Positions 53,596 through 61,356 of a stretch of 64,000 nt of DNA are shown one piece after another. The stretch's first letter is position 1. Each line of letters begins with the position of its first letter. The notes under the pieces were generated by a model. It made no database searches and was not told the DNA's origin. It worked only from the letters and a program-made list of their open reading frames with translations. A program made the position numbers and the translations under genes. The stretch is from NCBI RefSeq assembly GCF_030718205.1, contig NZ_JAUZQF010000003.1, forward strand, positions 186,001 through 250,000. Reading direction: 5' to 3'. Source of the stretch: Nonomuraea turcica. GTDB taxonomy: Bacteria > Actinomycetota > Actinomycetes > Streptosporangiales > Streptosporangiaceae.

Positions 53596-54501
53596 CTAGG
53601 AGCGGGCGGCGGCGCCCTCGTCCATGCGGTCCCACTCGGCCTGGGCCCGCCGGTGCCACCGGTTGTGCAGGTCGTGGAAGACGGCCGCCGCCCGCGGTCC
53701 TGGCCAGTCGTGCTCGAGCAGCTCGGCGGGCAGGTCGGGATCGAGGAACGGGAAGCGCCGCCACTCCTGGATGAGCAGCACCTGGTTGACGAACGCATCG
53801 CGGTCGGACTCGACGGGGAGGCCCTCGAAGCGTTCGATGAAGGCGAGGTAGCGCTTCTCCACGTCGTCGAGGTCCCACGCGGCGTTGATGAGTGTGGCGG
53901 TGTCGCCGATGCCCGCCGACGGACCGGTCCAGGCGTAGGCGCGGTCGGCGAGGTCGAGCTCGCGGATGACCTCCCGGACCGCGGCCTCCTTGGACGCGTC
54001 GGGGACGATCCAGAGCGTGGGGGAGGGCGAGCCGAGCCCGAGCCAGGTGAGCTTGGTGCGCAGGCGGTGGCGCAGCTGGCGCTGGGCCTCCGGCACCCCG
54101 GCCGTGAGGACCAGCCAGCGGCCGTCCCAGCCGTGCGGCCCCCGCATGAAGCCGTAGATGCGTTCGGTGCCCTCGCGCAGCAGCCGGTCGCCGGCCTCGG
54201 TCAGGTTCCAGCGCACCTTGCGGCCGTGCCGCACCGACGTGAGCAGGCCTTCGGCCGCGGTGCGGGACAGAGCCTGACGCGCGGACTTCTCCTCGACGCC
54301 GAGGGCGCCGAGCGCGGTGACCAGGGTCCCCGTCCAGACCTCGCCGCTGCGCGGCAGCACGAACTCGCCGAGGACGGTCAGCAGCAGCGAGCGCGCACTG
54401 GCGCCGGTCGGGCGGCGCTCGGCCGCCTGGCCGGTCTCCGTGTGCGCTTCGCGCGGGGCCACGTCCGCCCTCCTGTCGTCAGTCTCGCTGGTGAGGCGCA
54501 T
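53596..54501 (-). CDS. paaX: PaaX-family transcriptional repressor
   Basis: A 301-residue regulator with the PaaX order: winged HTH (about 38-105, SLLLTVLGEFVLPRSGEVWTGTLVTALGALGVEEKSARQALSR), a central domain (WDGRWLVLTAGVPEAQRQLRHRLRTKLTWLGLG) and a C-terminal domain (LPAELLEHDWPGPRAAAVF). PaaX represses phenylacetate genes and is released by phenylacetyl-CoA; here benzoyl-CoA is the natural candidate. It lies reversed between boxB and boxC, its start 130 bp from that of boxC. Confidence 0.9.
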   Translation of the reverse strand: MRLTSETDDRRADVAPREAHTETGQAAERRPTGASARSLLLTVLGEFVLPRSGEVWTGTLVTALGALGVEEKSARQALSRTAAEGLLTSVRHGRKVRWNLTEAGDRLLREGTERIYGFMRGPHGWDGRWLVLTAGVPEAQRQLRHRLRTKLTWLGLGSPSPTLWIVPDASKEAAVREVIRELDLADRAYAWTGPSAGIGDTATLINAAWDLDDVEKRYLAFIERFEGLPVESDRDAFVNQVLLIQEWRRFPFLDPDLPAELLEHDWPGPRAAAVFHDLHNRWHRRAQAEWDRMDEGAAARS

Positions 54502-54551
54502 TCTGCCAGGTTAGGCAAGGCTGCGCGTCGTGACGTACCGTTCCCCCAAAA

Positions 54552-54598
54552 TGCTACAAACACTTGACGATACATCTGCGAAACGTCGAACATTGTAG
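54552..54598. promoter_or_regulatory. Operator-like region between paaX and boxC
   Basis: CTACAA (54554-54559) and TTGTAG (54593-54598) flank a TTGACG / CGTCGAA pair, giving a nested imperfect inverted repeat. TTGACG (54564-54569) may also be a -35. TGCTACA-N10-GATAC-N8-AACGT (54552-54586) recurs exactly upstream of the enoyl-CoA hydratase gene. Confidence 0.6.
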
Positions 54599-54631
54599 GC
54601 GCAAGCCCCCCTGCACCTCCAGGAGCACGCA

Positions 54632-56308
54632 TTGAGTGAAACAACGCATTCGGCTCCGCCGGTGGTTCGCTTCGCGACCTCCCCGGACCGTTACCGTCAC
54701 TGGAAGCTCGAGGTGGACGGGGCGGTGGCCACCGTCACGCTGCGCGTCGACGAGCACGGCGGCCTGGTCCCCGGCTACGAGCTCAAGATGAACTCCTACG
54801 ATCTCGGCGTCGACATCGAACTGTACGACCTCGCCCAGCGGCTGCGCTTCGAGCACCCGGAGGTCAAGGCGGTCGTGGTGACCGGCGGCCTGGAGCGCAT
54901 GTTCTGCGCCGGAGCCAACATCAGGATGCTGGCACAGTCCACGCACGCCTGGAAGGTCAACTTCTGTAAGTTCACCAATGAGACCCGCAACGGCATCGAG
55001 GACGCGACCGAGCACTCCGGCCAGACCTGGATCGCCGCGCTCAACGGCACCGCCGCCGGCGGCGGCTACGAGCTCGCGCTCGCCTGCGACCAGATCGTCC
55101 TCGTCGACGACGGGTCCTCGGCCGTGTCCCTGCCCGAGGTGCCGCTGCTCGGCGTGCTGCCCGGCACCGGCGGCCTGACCCGCGTCGTGGACAAGCGCCA
55201 CGTGCGCAAGGACCGCGCCGACCTCTTCGCCACCAAGTCCGAGGGTTTCCGCGGCGGCACGGCCGTGGAGTGGGGCCTGGTGGACGCCTCCGTCCCGCGT
55301 AACGCCCTGGACGAGGAGGTCGCCAGGCGCACCGAGGCCGCCGCGGCGACGTCCCAGCGGCCTTCGGAGGCGAAGGGCGTGGCGCTGACGCCGCTCGACC
55401 GCAAGGACGAGGGCGACGTGATCACCTACCCGTACCTGTCGGCGCGGATCGACCGGGCCGCCCGCCTCGTCGAGATCACCGTGACCGGCCCCCACGACGC
55501 CCCCCCGGCCGACCCCGCGGCCCAGGGCGCCGACTACTGGCCGCTCGCCGTGACGCGGGCGCTGGACGACCTCATCCTGCACCTGCGGACCAATGAGCTG
55601 GACCTGGGCATCTGGGTCCTGCGGGCGGCGGGCGACCACGAGCGGGTGCTGGCCTACGACGCCCAGCTGCGCGAGCTGGCCGGCGACTGGTTCGTCAACG
55701 AGGTGCGCCACTACTACAAGCGCACGCTCAAGCGCCTCGACGTCACCAGCCGCAGCCTCATCGCCGTCATCGAGCCGGGCACGGCCTTCGCCGGGCTGCT
55801 GGCCGAGCTGGCCCTGGCCGCCGACCGGCAGTACATGCTGGAGGGCGTCTACGAGGACCGCGACGACGACGCCGTCCCCGCCACCATCGTGCTCACCCCG
55901 GCCAACGACGGCGACTACCCGATGGGCAACGGCCTGTCCCGCCTGCAGTCGCGCTTCTGGGGCCATGAGGAGGACCTGCAGGCCGTGCGCGCCAGGATCG
56001 GCGAGCCGCTGGACGCGGCCGCCGCGGTGGAGCTCGGCCTGGTCACGCTGGCCCTGGACGACATCGACTTCGAAGAGGAGCTGCGGATCGTCCTGGAGGA
56101 GCGCGCCTCGCTCTCTCCCGACGCGCTGACCGGCATGGAGGCCAACCACCGCTTCGTCGGCCCCGAGACGCTGGAGACGAAGATCTTCGGACGGCTCACC
56201 GCCTGGCAGAACTGGATCTTCATCCGGCCGAACGCCTCCGGCCCCGACGGCGCCCTGCGCCGCTACGGCTCCGGCCGCAAGGGCGACTACGACCTCGGGC
56301 GGGTCTGA
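54632..56308 (+). CDS. boxC: 2,3-epoxybenzoyl-CoA dihydrolase BoxC
   Basis: A 558-residue protein with a double crotonase-like build; the first crotonase part shows VVVTGGLERMFCAGANIRML and NGTAAGGGYELALACDQI, and the second half has AVIEPGTAFAGLLAELALAADRQY. BoxC opens the ring of 2,3-epoxybenzoyl-CoA with two waters, releasing formate and 3,4-dehydroadipyl-CoA semialdehyde. The length matches known BoxC. The start is TTG at 54632, with AGGAG 7 nt upstream; no ATG is near, and the next in-frame ATG would cut about 50 residues. Confidence 0.94.
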   Translation: MSETTHSAPPVVRFATSPDRYRHWKLEVDGAVATVTLRVDEHGGLVPGYELKMNSYDLGVDIELYDLAQRLRFEHPEVKAVVVTGGLERMFCAGANIRMLAQSTHAWKVNFCKFTNETRNGIEDATEHSGQTWIAALNGTAAGGGYELALACDQIVLVDDGSSAVSLPEVPLLGVLPGTGGLTRVVDKRHVRKDRADLFATKSEGFRGGTAVEWGLVDASVPRNALDEEVARRTEAAAATSQRPSEAKGVALTPLDRKDEGDVITYPYLSARIDRAARLVEITVTGPHDAPPADPAAQGADYWPLAVTRALDDLILHLRTNELDLGIWVLRAAGDHERVLAYDAQLRELAGDWFVNEVRHYYKRTLKRLDVTSRSLIAVIEPGTAFAGLLAELALAADRQYMLEGVYEDRDDDAVPATIVLTPANDGDYPMGNGLSRLQSRFWGHEEDLQAVRARIGEPLDAAAAVELGLVTLALDDIDFEEELRIVLEERASLSPDALTGMEANHRFVGPETLETKIFGRLTAWQNWIFIRPNASGPDGALRRYGSGRKGDYDLGRV

Positions 56309-56310
56309 CC

Positions 56311-57852
56311 ATGACCGAGTTCAACGCGGGAACCTGGCTCGTCCACCGCCACGTCCAGGAGGGCCACGGCGGCCGGGTGGCCGTGCGCGGCGCCGCCACC
56401 CTCACCTACGCCGAGCTGTCGGAGGTCGTCGGGACCGTCACCGCCGGGCTGCGCTCTCTCGGCCTGCGGCGCGACGACCGCGTCGTGTTCGTCACCAACG
56501 ACGACGTGCCGTTGTTCGCCGGGATCCTCGCCGCCTTCTGCGGCGGGTTCGTGGCCGTGCCCGTCTCCACCATGCTGGGGGCCAAGGAGCTCGGCACGAT
56601 CATCGCCGACTCCGGCGCCGCCGTGGTCGTGGCGAGCGCCGACTACGCTCCCCAGGTCCAGGAGGCCCTCACCCTGGCGCCCGAAGTGCGCCACCTGGTG
56701 TGGGACGGCGACGCGCCGCCGGGCGACACGTCCATGACGTGGGCCGAGCTGCTCAAGGGGGGCGACGGCCAGTCGCGCGAGCCCGCCGTGACCCAGGAGG
56801 ACTCCTGGGCCCTGTGGCTCTACACCTCCGGCACCACCGGCGTGCCCAAGGGCGCCATGCACCGCCACGCCAACATCCGCCACGTCTGCCGGACCTACGG
56901 CGACCAGGTGCTCGGCATCGGCCCCGGCGACGTCTGCTTCTCCATCGCCAAACTCTTCTTCGCCTACGGCATCGGCAACTCGATGTTCTTCCCGCTCTCG
57001 GCCGGGGCCTCGACAGTGCTGGAGCCGCGCCGCCCCAACCCCGCCGTGACGGCCTCGCGCATGGCCGCGGACCGGCCAACGTTGTTCTTCGCCGTCCCCA
57101 CCTTCTACGCCGCGCTGCTGGCCGCCGACCTGCCCGAGGACACCTTCACGTCGGTACGCCTGGCCGCCTCGGCAGGGGAGGCGCTGCCCGCGCCGCTGCA
57201 GGAGCGGTTCACCGGGCGCTTCGGTGTCGAGGTCATCGACGGCATCGGCTCCACCGAGGCGCTGCACATCTTCCTGTCGAACCGGCCGGGTGAGGTGCGC
57301 CCCGGCACGACCGGCGTGCCGGTGCCCGGCTACGACATCGAGCTGCGCGACGCCGAAGGCGCGCAGGTGCCCGACGGCGTGCCGGGGGCGCTGTACGTAC
57401 GCGGGGAGTCCATCGCCCTGGGCTACTGGCGGCGCACCGACGCAAGCCGCACCGTGTTCGCGGGCGAGTGGCTCAACACCGGCGACACGTACGTGCGATC
57501 CCCGGACGGCTACTACACCTGCCTGGGCCGCAGCAACGACCTGCTCAAGGCGGGCGGCATCTGGGTCTCGCCGACCGAGGTCGAGAGCCGCCTGCTCGAG
57601 CACCCGCAGGTCGCGGAGGCGGCCGTGGTGGGCGTGGCGGACGAGAACGGGCTCGACAAGCCGGTGGCGTGCGTCGTCACCAGGGGAGGGGTCACCGCCG
57701 AGGAGCTCGTCCAGTGGTGCCGTGACGGGCTGGCCTCGTTCAAGCGCCCCCGGCACGTGGTCTTCCTCGATCAGCTGCCCAAGACGGCGACCGGCAAGAT
57801 CCAGCGATTCAAGGTCCGTGAGCTCCTCGTCCAGCGGGAGGTACGTGGATGA
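56311..57852 (+). CDS. Benzoate-CoA ligase
   Basis: A 513-residue AMP-forming acyl-CoA synthetase. The P-loop is YTSGTTGVPKGAMH, then FAYGIGNSMFFPLSAGAS, DGIGSTEALHIF, NTGDTYVRSPDGYY and the C-terminal lysine in PKTATGKIQRFK. The AYGIGNS segment and small size (about 510 residues) match benzoate-CoA ligases. It uses ATP and CoA to make benzoyl-CoA, the substrate of BoxB. It starts 2 bp after boxC and overlaps the reductase gene by 4 bp. Confidence 0.92.
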   Translation: MTEFNAGTWLVHRHVQEGHGGRVAVRGAATLTYAELSEVVGTVTAGLRSLGLRRDDRVVFVTNDDVPLFAGILAAFCGGFVAVPVSTMLGAKELGTIIADSGAAVVVASADYAPQVQEALTLAPEVRHLVWDGDAPPGDTSMTWAELLKGGDGQSREPAVTQEDSWALWLYTSGTTGVPKGAMHRHANIRHVCRTYGDQVLGIGPGDVCFSIAKLFFAYGIGNSMFFPLSAGASTVLEPRRPNPAVTASRMAADRPTLFFAVPTFYAALLAADLPEDTFTSVRLAASAGEALPAPLQERFTGRFGVEVIDGIGSTEALHIFLSNRPGEVRPGTTGVPVPGYDIELRDAEGAQVPDGVPGALYVRGESIALGYWRRTDASRTVFAGEWLNTGDTYVRSPDGYYTCLGRSNDLLKAGGIWVSPTEVESRLLEHPQVAEAAVVGVADENGLDKPVACVVTRGGVTAEELVQWCRDGLASFKRPRHVVFLDQLPKTATGKIQRFKVRELLVQREVRG

Positions 57853-58826
57853 GCGTGCTCGACGTTGACGTGCTGATCGTCGGGGCGGGTCCGGTCGGCC
57901 TGTTCGGCGCCTACTACGCCGGGGTGCGCGGGTTGCGCACCGCGGTCGTCGACTCGCTCAGCCAGGTCGGCGGCCAGGTCAGCGCCATGTACCCGGAGAA
58001 GGAGATCTACGACATCGCCGGGTTCCCCGCCGTCTCCGGCCGCCGCCTCATCGCCAATCTGGTGGAGCAGGCGGCGCCGTACCGGCCCGCGTACGTGCTC
58101 GGTGAGGAGGCCCAGCGGCTCGAACACGCGCCCGGCGGTGTGCTGGTGGTGAAGACCAGCGGCGGGACCGAGATCACCGCCCGGGCGGTCGTCGTGACCG
58201 GCGGCATCGGCACCTTCACGCCCCGCCCGCTCCCGGCCGGCGAAGAGTTCCTCGGCAGGGGCCTTGAGTATTTCGTGCCCGACGCCGTGGGCTACGCGGG
58301 CAAGGACGTGGTCGTCGTCGGCGGCGGCGACAGCGCGGTGGACTGGGCGCTCATGCTCCACCCCATCGCGAGCAGCGTCACGCTCGTGCACCGCCGTGCC
58401 GCCTTCCGCGCCCACCACGGCTCGGTCGAGCAGCTCAAGGCCGCGCCCGTGGAGATCGTCACCAACGCCCAGGTCACCGCCGCCCACGGCGGCGACCAGC
58501 TGGAACGCGTCGAGCTGAGCACGGGGGAGACCCTCCCGTGCGAGCGGCTCGTCGCGGCCCTCGGCTTCACCGCCAACCTGGGGCCGCTGCGCGAGTGGGG
58601 GCTCGACCTGCACGACAACCGCCACCTGGTCGTCGACTCGGCGATGCGCACCAACGTGCCCGGCATCTTCGCCGCCGGCGACATCGCCGACTACGACGGC
58701 AAGGTGCGGCTGATCGCGGTCGGGTTCGGCGAGGTGGCGACGGCCGTCAACAACGCAGCGGTGCACATCGACCCCGCCGCCCAGCTCTTCCCGGGGCACT
58801 CGACCGACAACCCCGCCCCGGTCTAG
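57849..58826 (+). CDS. Ferredoxin-NADP(+) reductase, thioredoxin-reductase-like type
   Basis: A 325-residue FAD/NADPH enzyme. FAD motif LIVGAGPVGLFGAYYAG, NADPH motif VVVVGGGDSAVDWAL and FAD end GIFAAGDIADYDGKVRLIAVGFGEVATAVNNA. The redox CxxC of thioredoxin reductase is absent, which is the mark of the YumC-type ferredoxin reductases. It sits between the benzoate-CoA ligase and a ferredoxin, overlapping the ligase by 4 bp, so it probably feeds electrons through the ferredoxin to BoxB. Confidence 0.88.
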   Translation: MSVLDVDVLIVGAGPVGLFGAYYAGVRGLRTAVVDSLSQVGGQVSAMYPEKEIYDIAGFPAVSGRRLIANLVEQAAPYRPAYVLGEEAQRLEHAPGGVLVVKTSGGTEITARAVVVTGGIGTFTPRPLPAGEEFLGRGLEYFVPDAVGYAGKDVVVVGGGDSAVDWALMLHPIASSVTLVHRRAAFRAHHGSVEQLKAAPVEIVTNAQVTAAHGGDQLERVELSTGETLPCERLVAALGFTANLGPLREWGLDLHDNRHLVVDSAMRTNVPGIFAAGDIADYDGKVRLIAVGFGEVATAVNNAAVHIDPAAQLFPGHSTDNPAPV

Positions 58827-58841
58827 TTCAGGAGTTCTCAC

Positions 58842-59174
58842 ATGCCGTACGTCATCGCCGCACCCTGCATCGACGTCATGGACAAGTCGTGCGTCGAGGA
58901 GTGCCCGGTCGACTGCATCTACGAGGGGGATCGCAAGCTCTACATCAACCCCAAGGAGTGCATCGACTGCGGCGCGTGCGAGCCCGTGTGCCCCGTCGAG
59001 GCGATCAGCCAGGACCGCCGGGTCGACCCCGAGCACGCCGGCTTCGTCGAGGACAACCGCCTCTTCTTCATCGAGGTGCTGCCGGGACGCGAGGCGCCGA
59101 TCGGCACGCCCGGAGGGTCGAACAAGACGGGCCGCATCGGCGTGGACACTCCCATGGTGGCGGACCGGTCATGA
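58842..59174 (+). CDS. fdxA: 7Fe ferredoxin (FdxA type)
   Basis: A 110-residue ferredoxin. The first cluster region is CIDVMDKSCVEECPVDCIY, the [3Fe-4S] type, and the second is CIDCGACEPVCPVEAI, the [4Fe-4S] type. YVIAAPCIDVMDKSCVEECP is the common actinobacterial FdxA start. It lies 15 bp after the reductase and overlaps the amidohydrolase gene by 4 bp. The likely role is to carry electrons to the diiron centre of BoxB. Confidence 0.93.
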   Translation: MPYVIAAPCIDVMDKSCVEECPVDCIYEGDRKLYINPKECIDCGACEPVCPVEAISQDRRVDPEHAGFVEDNRLFFIEVLPGREAPIGTPGGSNKTGRIGVDTPMVADRS

Positions 59175-60019
59175 TCGATGGCATGCGACTCATCGACGCG
59201 CACGTGCACATCCCCGTGCTGGACACCCTCAAGCCGGCCTGGCTGGAGTGGGCCCGCGACTTCGGCGAGCGCGGCCTCATGGAGGACGCCTGGGACTCCG
59301 GCGGCAGGCCGCGCCCGGCCCGCCTGGATGAGATCTTCGCCGCTCAGGGCGTGGACGTGGCGTTGTTGTTCTGCGAATACAGCCCCAAGGCGACCGGCCT
59401 GCAGTCCTTCGAGGACCTGCTGCCGATCGTCGAGCACAACCCGGCCAGATTCCGCCCGGTCGCCAACGTCAACCCCCACCTGCACTTCCCGATCGCCGAG
59501 GAGGTGCGGCGGCAGCTCGACCTCGGGGCCGCCGCGCTGAAGCTGCATCCGGTGCACGGCGGGTTCCGCTGCGACGACGCGGCCCTCTACCCGGCCTACC
59601 AGGTGCTCGAGGAGCGGGGCGTCCCGCTCGTCGTGCACTGCGGCACCAGCTCCTTCCCCGGCTCGATGAACGAGAACGCCGACCCGCGCTTCCTCATCCC
59701 CGTCGTGCGCGACTTCCCCGGACTCAACGTCGTGCTCGCGCACGGCGGGCGCGGTTGGTGGTACGACGCCGCGGCCTTCCTGGCGTTGTCGAACGACACC
59801 GTGTGGCTGGAGCTGTCCGGCCTGCCGCCCAAGCGGCTGCCCGAGTACTACGCGCGGTACGACCTCACCCGCCTGGCGCGCAAGTGCATCTTCGGCACCG
59901 ACTGGCCCGGCGTGCCCGGCATCGCCGCCAACGCGCGTGCAGTCGCCGGGCTGCTGCCGGCCGACGTGGCCGCGGCCGTGCTCGCGGGCAACGCGATGCG
60001 CGTGTACGCGGGGGTGTGA
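59171..60019 (+). CDS. Amidohydrolase-2 family protein
   Basis: A 282-residue metal-dependent hydrolase. Metal ligands are visible in LIDAHVHIP, the Lys/His strand AALKLHPVHGGF, HCGTSS, VLAHGGRGWW and GTDWPGV. Members decarboxylate or hydrolyse aromatic and other ring compounds. It is coupled to the ferredoxin gene and lies 3 bp before the carbonic-anhydrase-like gene, so it belongs to the benzoate operon, but no step of the known box pathway needs it. It may widen the range of aromatic substrates. Confidence 0.78.
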   Translation: MIDGMRLIDAHVHIPVLDTLKPAWLEWARDFGERGLMEDAWDSGGRPRPARLDEIFAAQGVDVALLFCEYSPKATGLQSFEDLLPIVEHNPARFRPVANVNPHLHFPIAEEVRRQLDLGAAALKLHPVHGGFRCDDAALYPAYQVLEERGVPLVVHCGTSSFPGSMNENADPRFLIPVVRDFPGLNVVLAHGGRGWWYDAAAFLALSNDTVWLELSGLPPKRLPEYYARYDLTRLARKCIFGTDWPGVPGIAANARAVAGLLPADVAAAVLAGNAMRVYAGV

Positions 60020-60022
60020 CCG

Positions 60023-60550
60023 GTGCCCGTTTACGCTCTCGGCGACCAGGTGCCCCGCATTCATCCGGACGCGTACGTCCACCCCGACGCCGTCGTCATC
60101 GGCAGCGTCACCATCGGCGCGGAGTCGTCGGTGTGGCCGGCCGCCGTGCTGCGGGGCGACTTCGGCCGCATCGAGATCGGCGAGCGGACCTCCGTCCAGG
60201 ACGGCACCGTCGTGCACACCACCGAGCAGTGGCCCACCGTGATCGGCAGCGACTGCGTGGTCGGGCACAACGCCCATCTCGAGGGATGCACGGTCGAGGA
60301 CCGCTGCCTCATCGGCTCGGGGGCAGTCGTGCTGAACCGCGCCCTGGTCCGCACCGGGTCGGTGGTCGGCGCGCAGGCGCTCGTACCGGAAGGGCTGGAG
60401 GTCCCGGCCGGCCACCTGGCGCTCGGCGTGCCGGCCCGCCCCAGGCCCATGGACGGCACCGCGCAGAGCGAGTGGATCGACTTCGGCGTGGACGAATACC
60501 GCGGCAACGCCAAGCGCTACCGGCACGAACTGCGCAGGCTGGACCTCTGA
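60023..60550 (+). CDS. Gamma-carbonic-anhydrase-like / PaaY-type hexapeptide-repeat protein
   Basis: A 175-residue left-handed beta-helix with hexapeptide repeats from about residue 12 to 125 (VIGSVTIGAESSVWPAAVLRGDFG, CVVGHNAHLEGCTVEDRCLIGSG). Zinc histidines are in VVHTT and VGHNAH. In phenylacetate clusters the relative PaaY is a thioesterase that rescues blocked CoA esters; the same job here is a sensible guess. It starts with GTG 3 bp after the amidohydrolase and converges on the enoyl-CoA hydratase gene, 3 bp apart. Confidence 0.8.
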   Translation: MPVYALGDQVPRIHPDAYVHPDAVVIGSVTIGAESSVWPAAVLRGDFGRIEIGERTSVQDGTVVHTTEQWPTVIGSDCVVGHNAHLEGCTVEDRCLIGSGAVVLNRALVRTGSVVGAQALVPEGLEVPAGHLALGVPARPRPMDGTAQSEWIDFGVDEYRGNAKRYRHELRRLDL

Positions 60551-60553
60551 CCG

Positions 60554-61288
60554 TCAGCGGCGCTTGTCCAGGAACGCCGTCATGCGCGCGTGCTTGTCCT
60601 CGGTCTCGAACAACACGGCCTGTGCCACGTCGTCGAAGCGCGGATGCGCGCCAGGAGGCGCGGCCAGGGCGAGCTTGGTCAGGCGCAGCGCGAGCGGCGC
60701 GTTCTTGGCGATGCGGGCGGCCAGCCGGTCCGCCGCGGCCGCCAGCTCCTCCTCGGGGACCAGCTCGTTGACCAGCCTGACGGCCAGCGCCTCCTCGGCG
60801 GACACCACTCTGCCCGCGAGCAGGATCTCCTTGGCGAGCGGCTCGCCGACCAGCTCGCGCAGCCGCCAGCACGCGCCCGCGGCGGCCATGATGCCGAGCC
60901 CCGCCTCGGGATTGCCGAACCGGGCCCGCGGGGTCGCGATGCGGAAGTCGCAGGCGTAGGCCAGCTCCGCGCCGCCGCCCAGCGCGGGACCGTCGATGGC
61001 GGCGATCGTGGGCATCGGCAGCCGGGCGATGCGGTCGAACAGGCCGCTGTTGATGCCGGCCAGGGCGTCCTCGCGGCGGCGCTCGCGCAGCTCCCGGATG
61101 TCGGCGCCCGCGGCGAACACGCCGTCCGACCCGGTGATCACCAGGATCCGGGGGTTGCGCTCCAGCTCGGCGCACACCTCGTGCAGATCGGCCACCATCG
61201 CCGCGTCGATCGCGTTGCGCACGTGCGGGCGGTCCAGCCGGACCAGCACCCGATCCTGACCGTCCTCGATCCTCAGTGTGTCGCTCAG
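60554..61288 (-). CDS. Enoyl-CoA hydratase/isomerase family protein
   Basis: A crotonase-fold protein of about 244 residues. The oxyanion segments are FAAGADIRELRERR and ALGGGAELAYACDF, with GNPEAGLGIMAAAGACWRL after. It would isomerise or hydrate 3,4-dehydroadipyl-CoA before the hydroxyacyl-CoA dehydrogenase step. Start choice is unusual. A GTG at 61249 has little before it in the family pattern, while a CTG at 61288 has GAGGAG 6 nt upstream (61295-61300) and restores the usual leader (SDTLRIEDGQDR then VLVRLDRP). The CTG is therefore preferred, with GTG 61249 as the conventional choice. Confidence 0.82.
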   Translation of the reverse strand: MSDTLRIEDGQDRVLVRLDRPHVRNAIDAAMVADLHEVCAELERNPRILVITGSDGVFAAGADIRELRERRREDALAGINSGLFDRIARLPMPTIAAIDGPALGGGAELAYACDFRIATPRARFGNPEAGLGIMAAAGACWRLRELVGEPLAKEILLAGRVVSAEEALAVRLVNELVPEEELAAAADRLAARIAKNAPLALRLTKLALAAPPGAHPRFDDVAQAVLFETEDKHARMTAFLDKRR

Positions 61289-61311
61289 CGGACGCTCCTC
61301 TATCCAGAACG

Positions 61312-61346
61312 TGCTACAGATCCATGATGATACGACACTCTAACGT
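61312..61346. promoter_or_regulatory. Second copy of the boxC-type motif, upstream of the enoyl-CoA hydratase gene
   Basis: TGCTACA (61312-61318), GATAC (61329-61333) and AACGT (61342-61346) occur with the same 10- and 8-bp gaps as before boxC. CTAC and GTAG also frame it as a loose dyad. It begins 23 bp from the proposed CTG start, in reverse orientation to the gene. Confidence 0.6.
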
Positions 61347-61356
61347 AGAGCGACGG

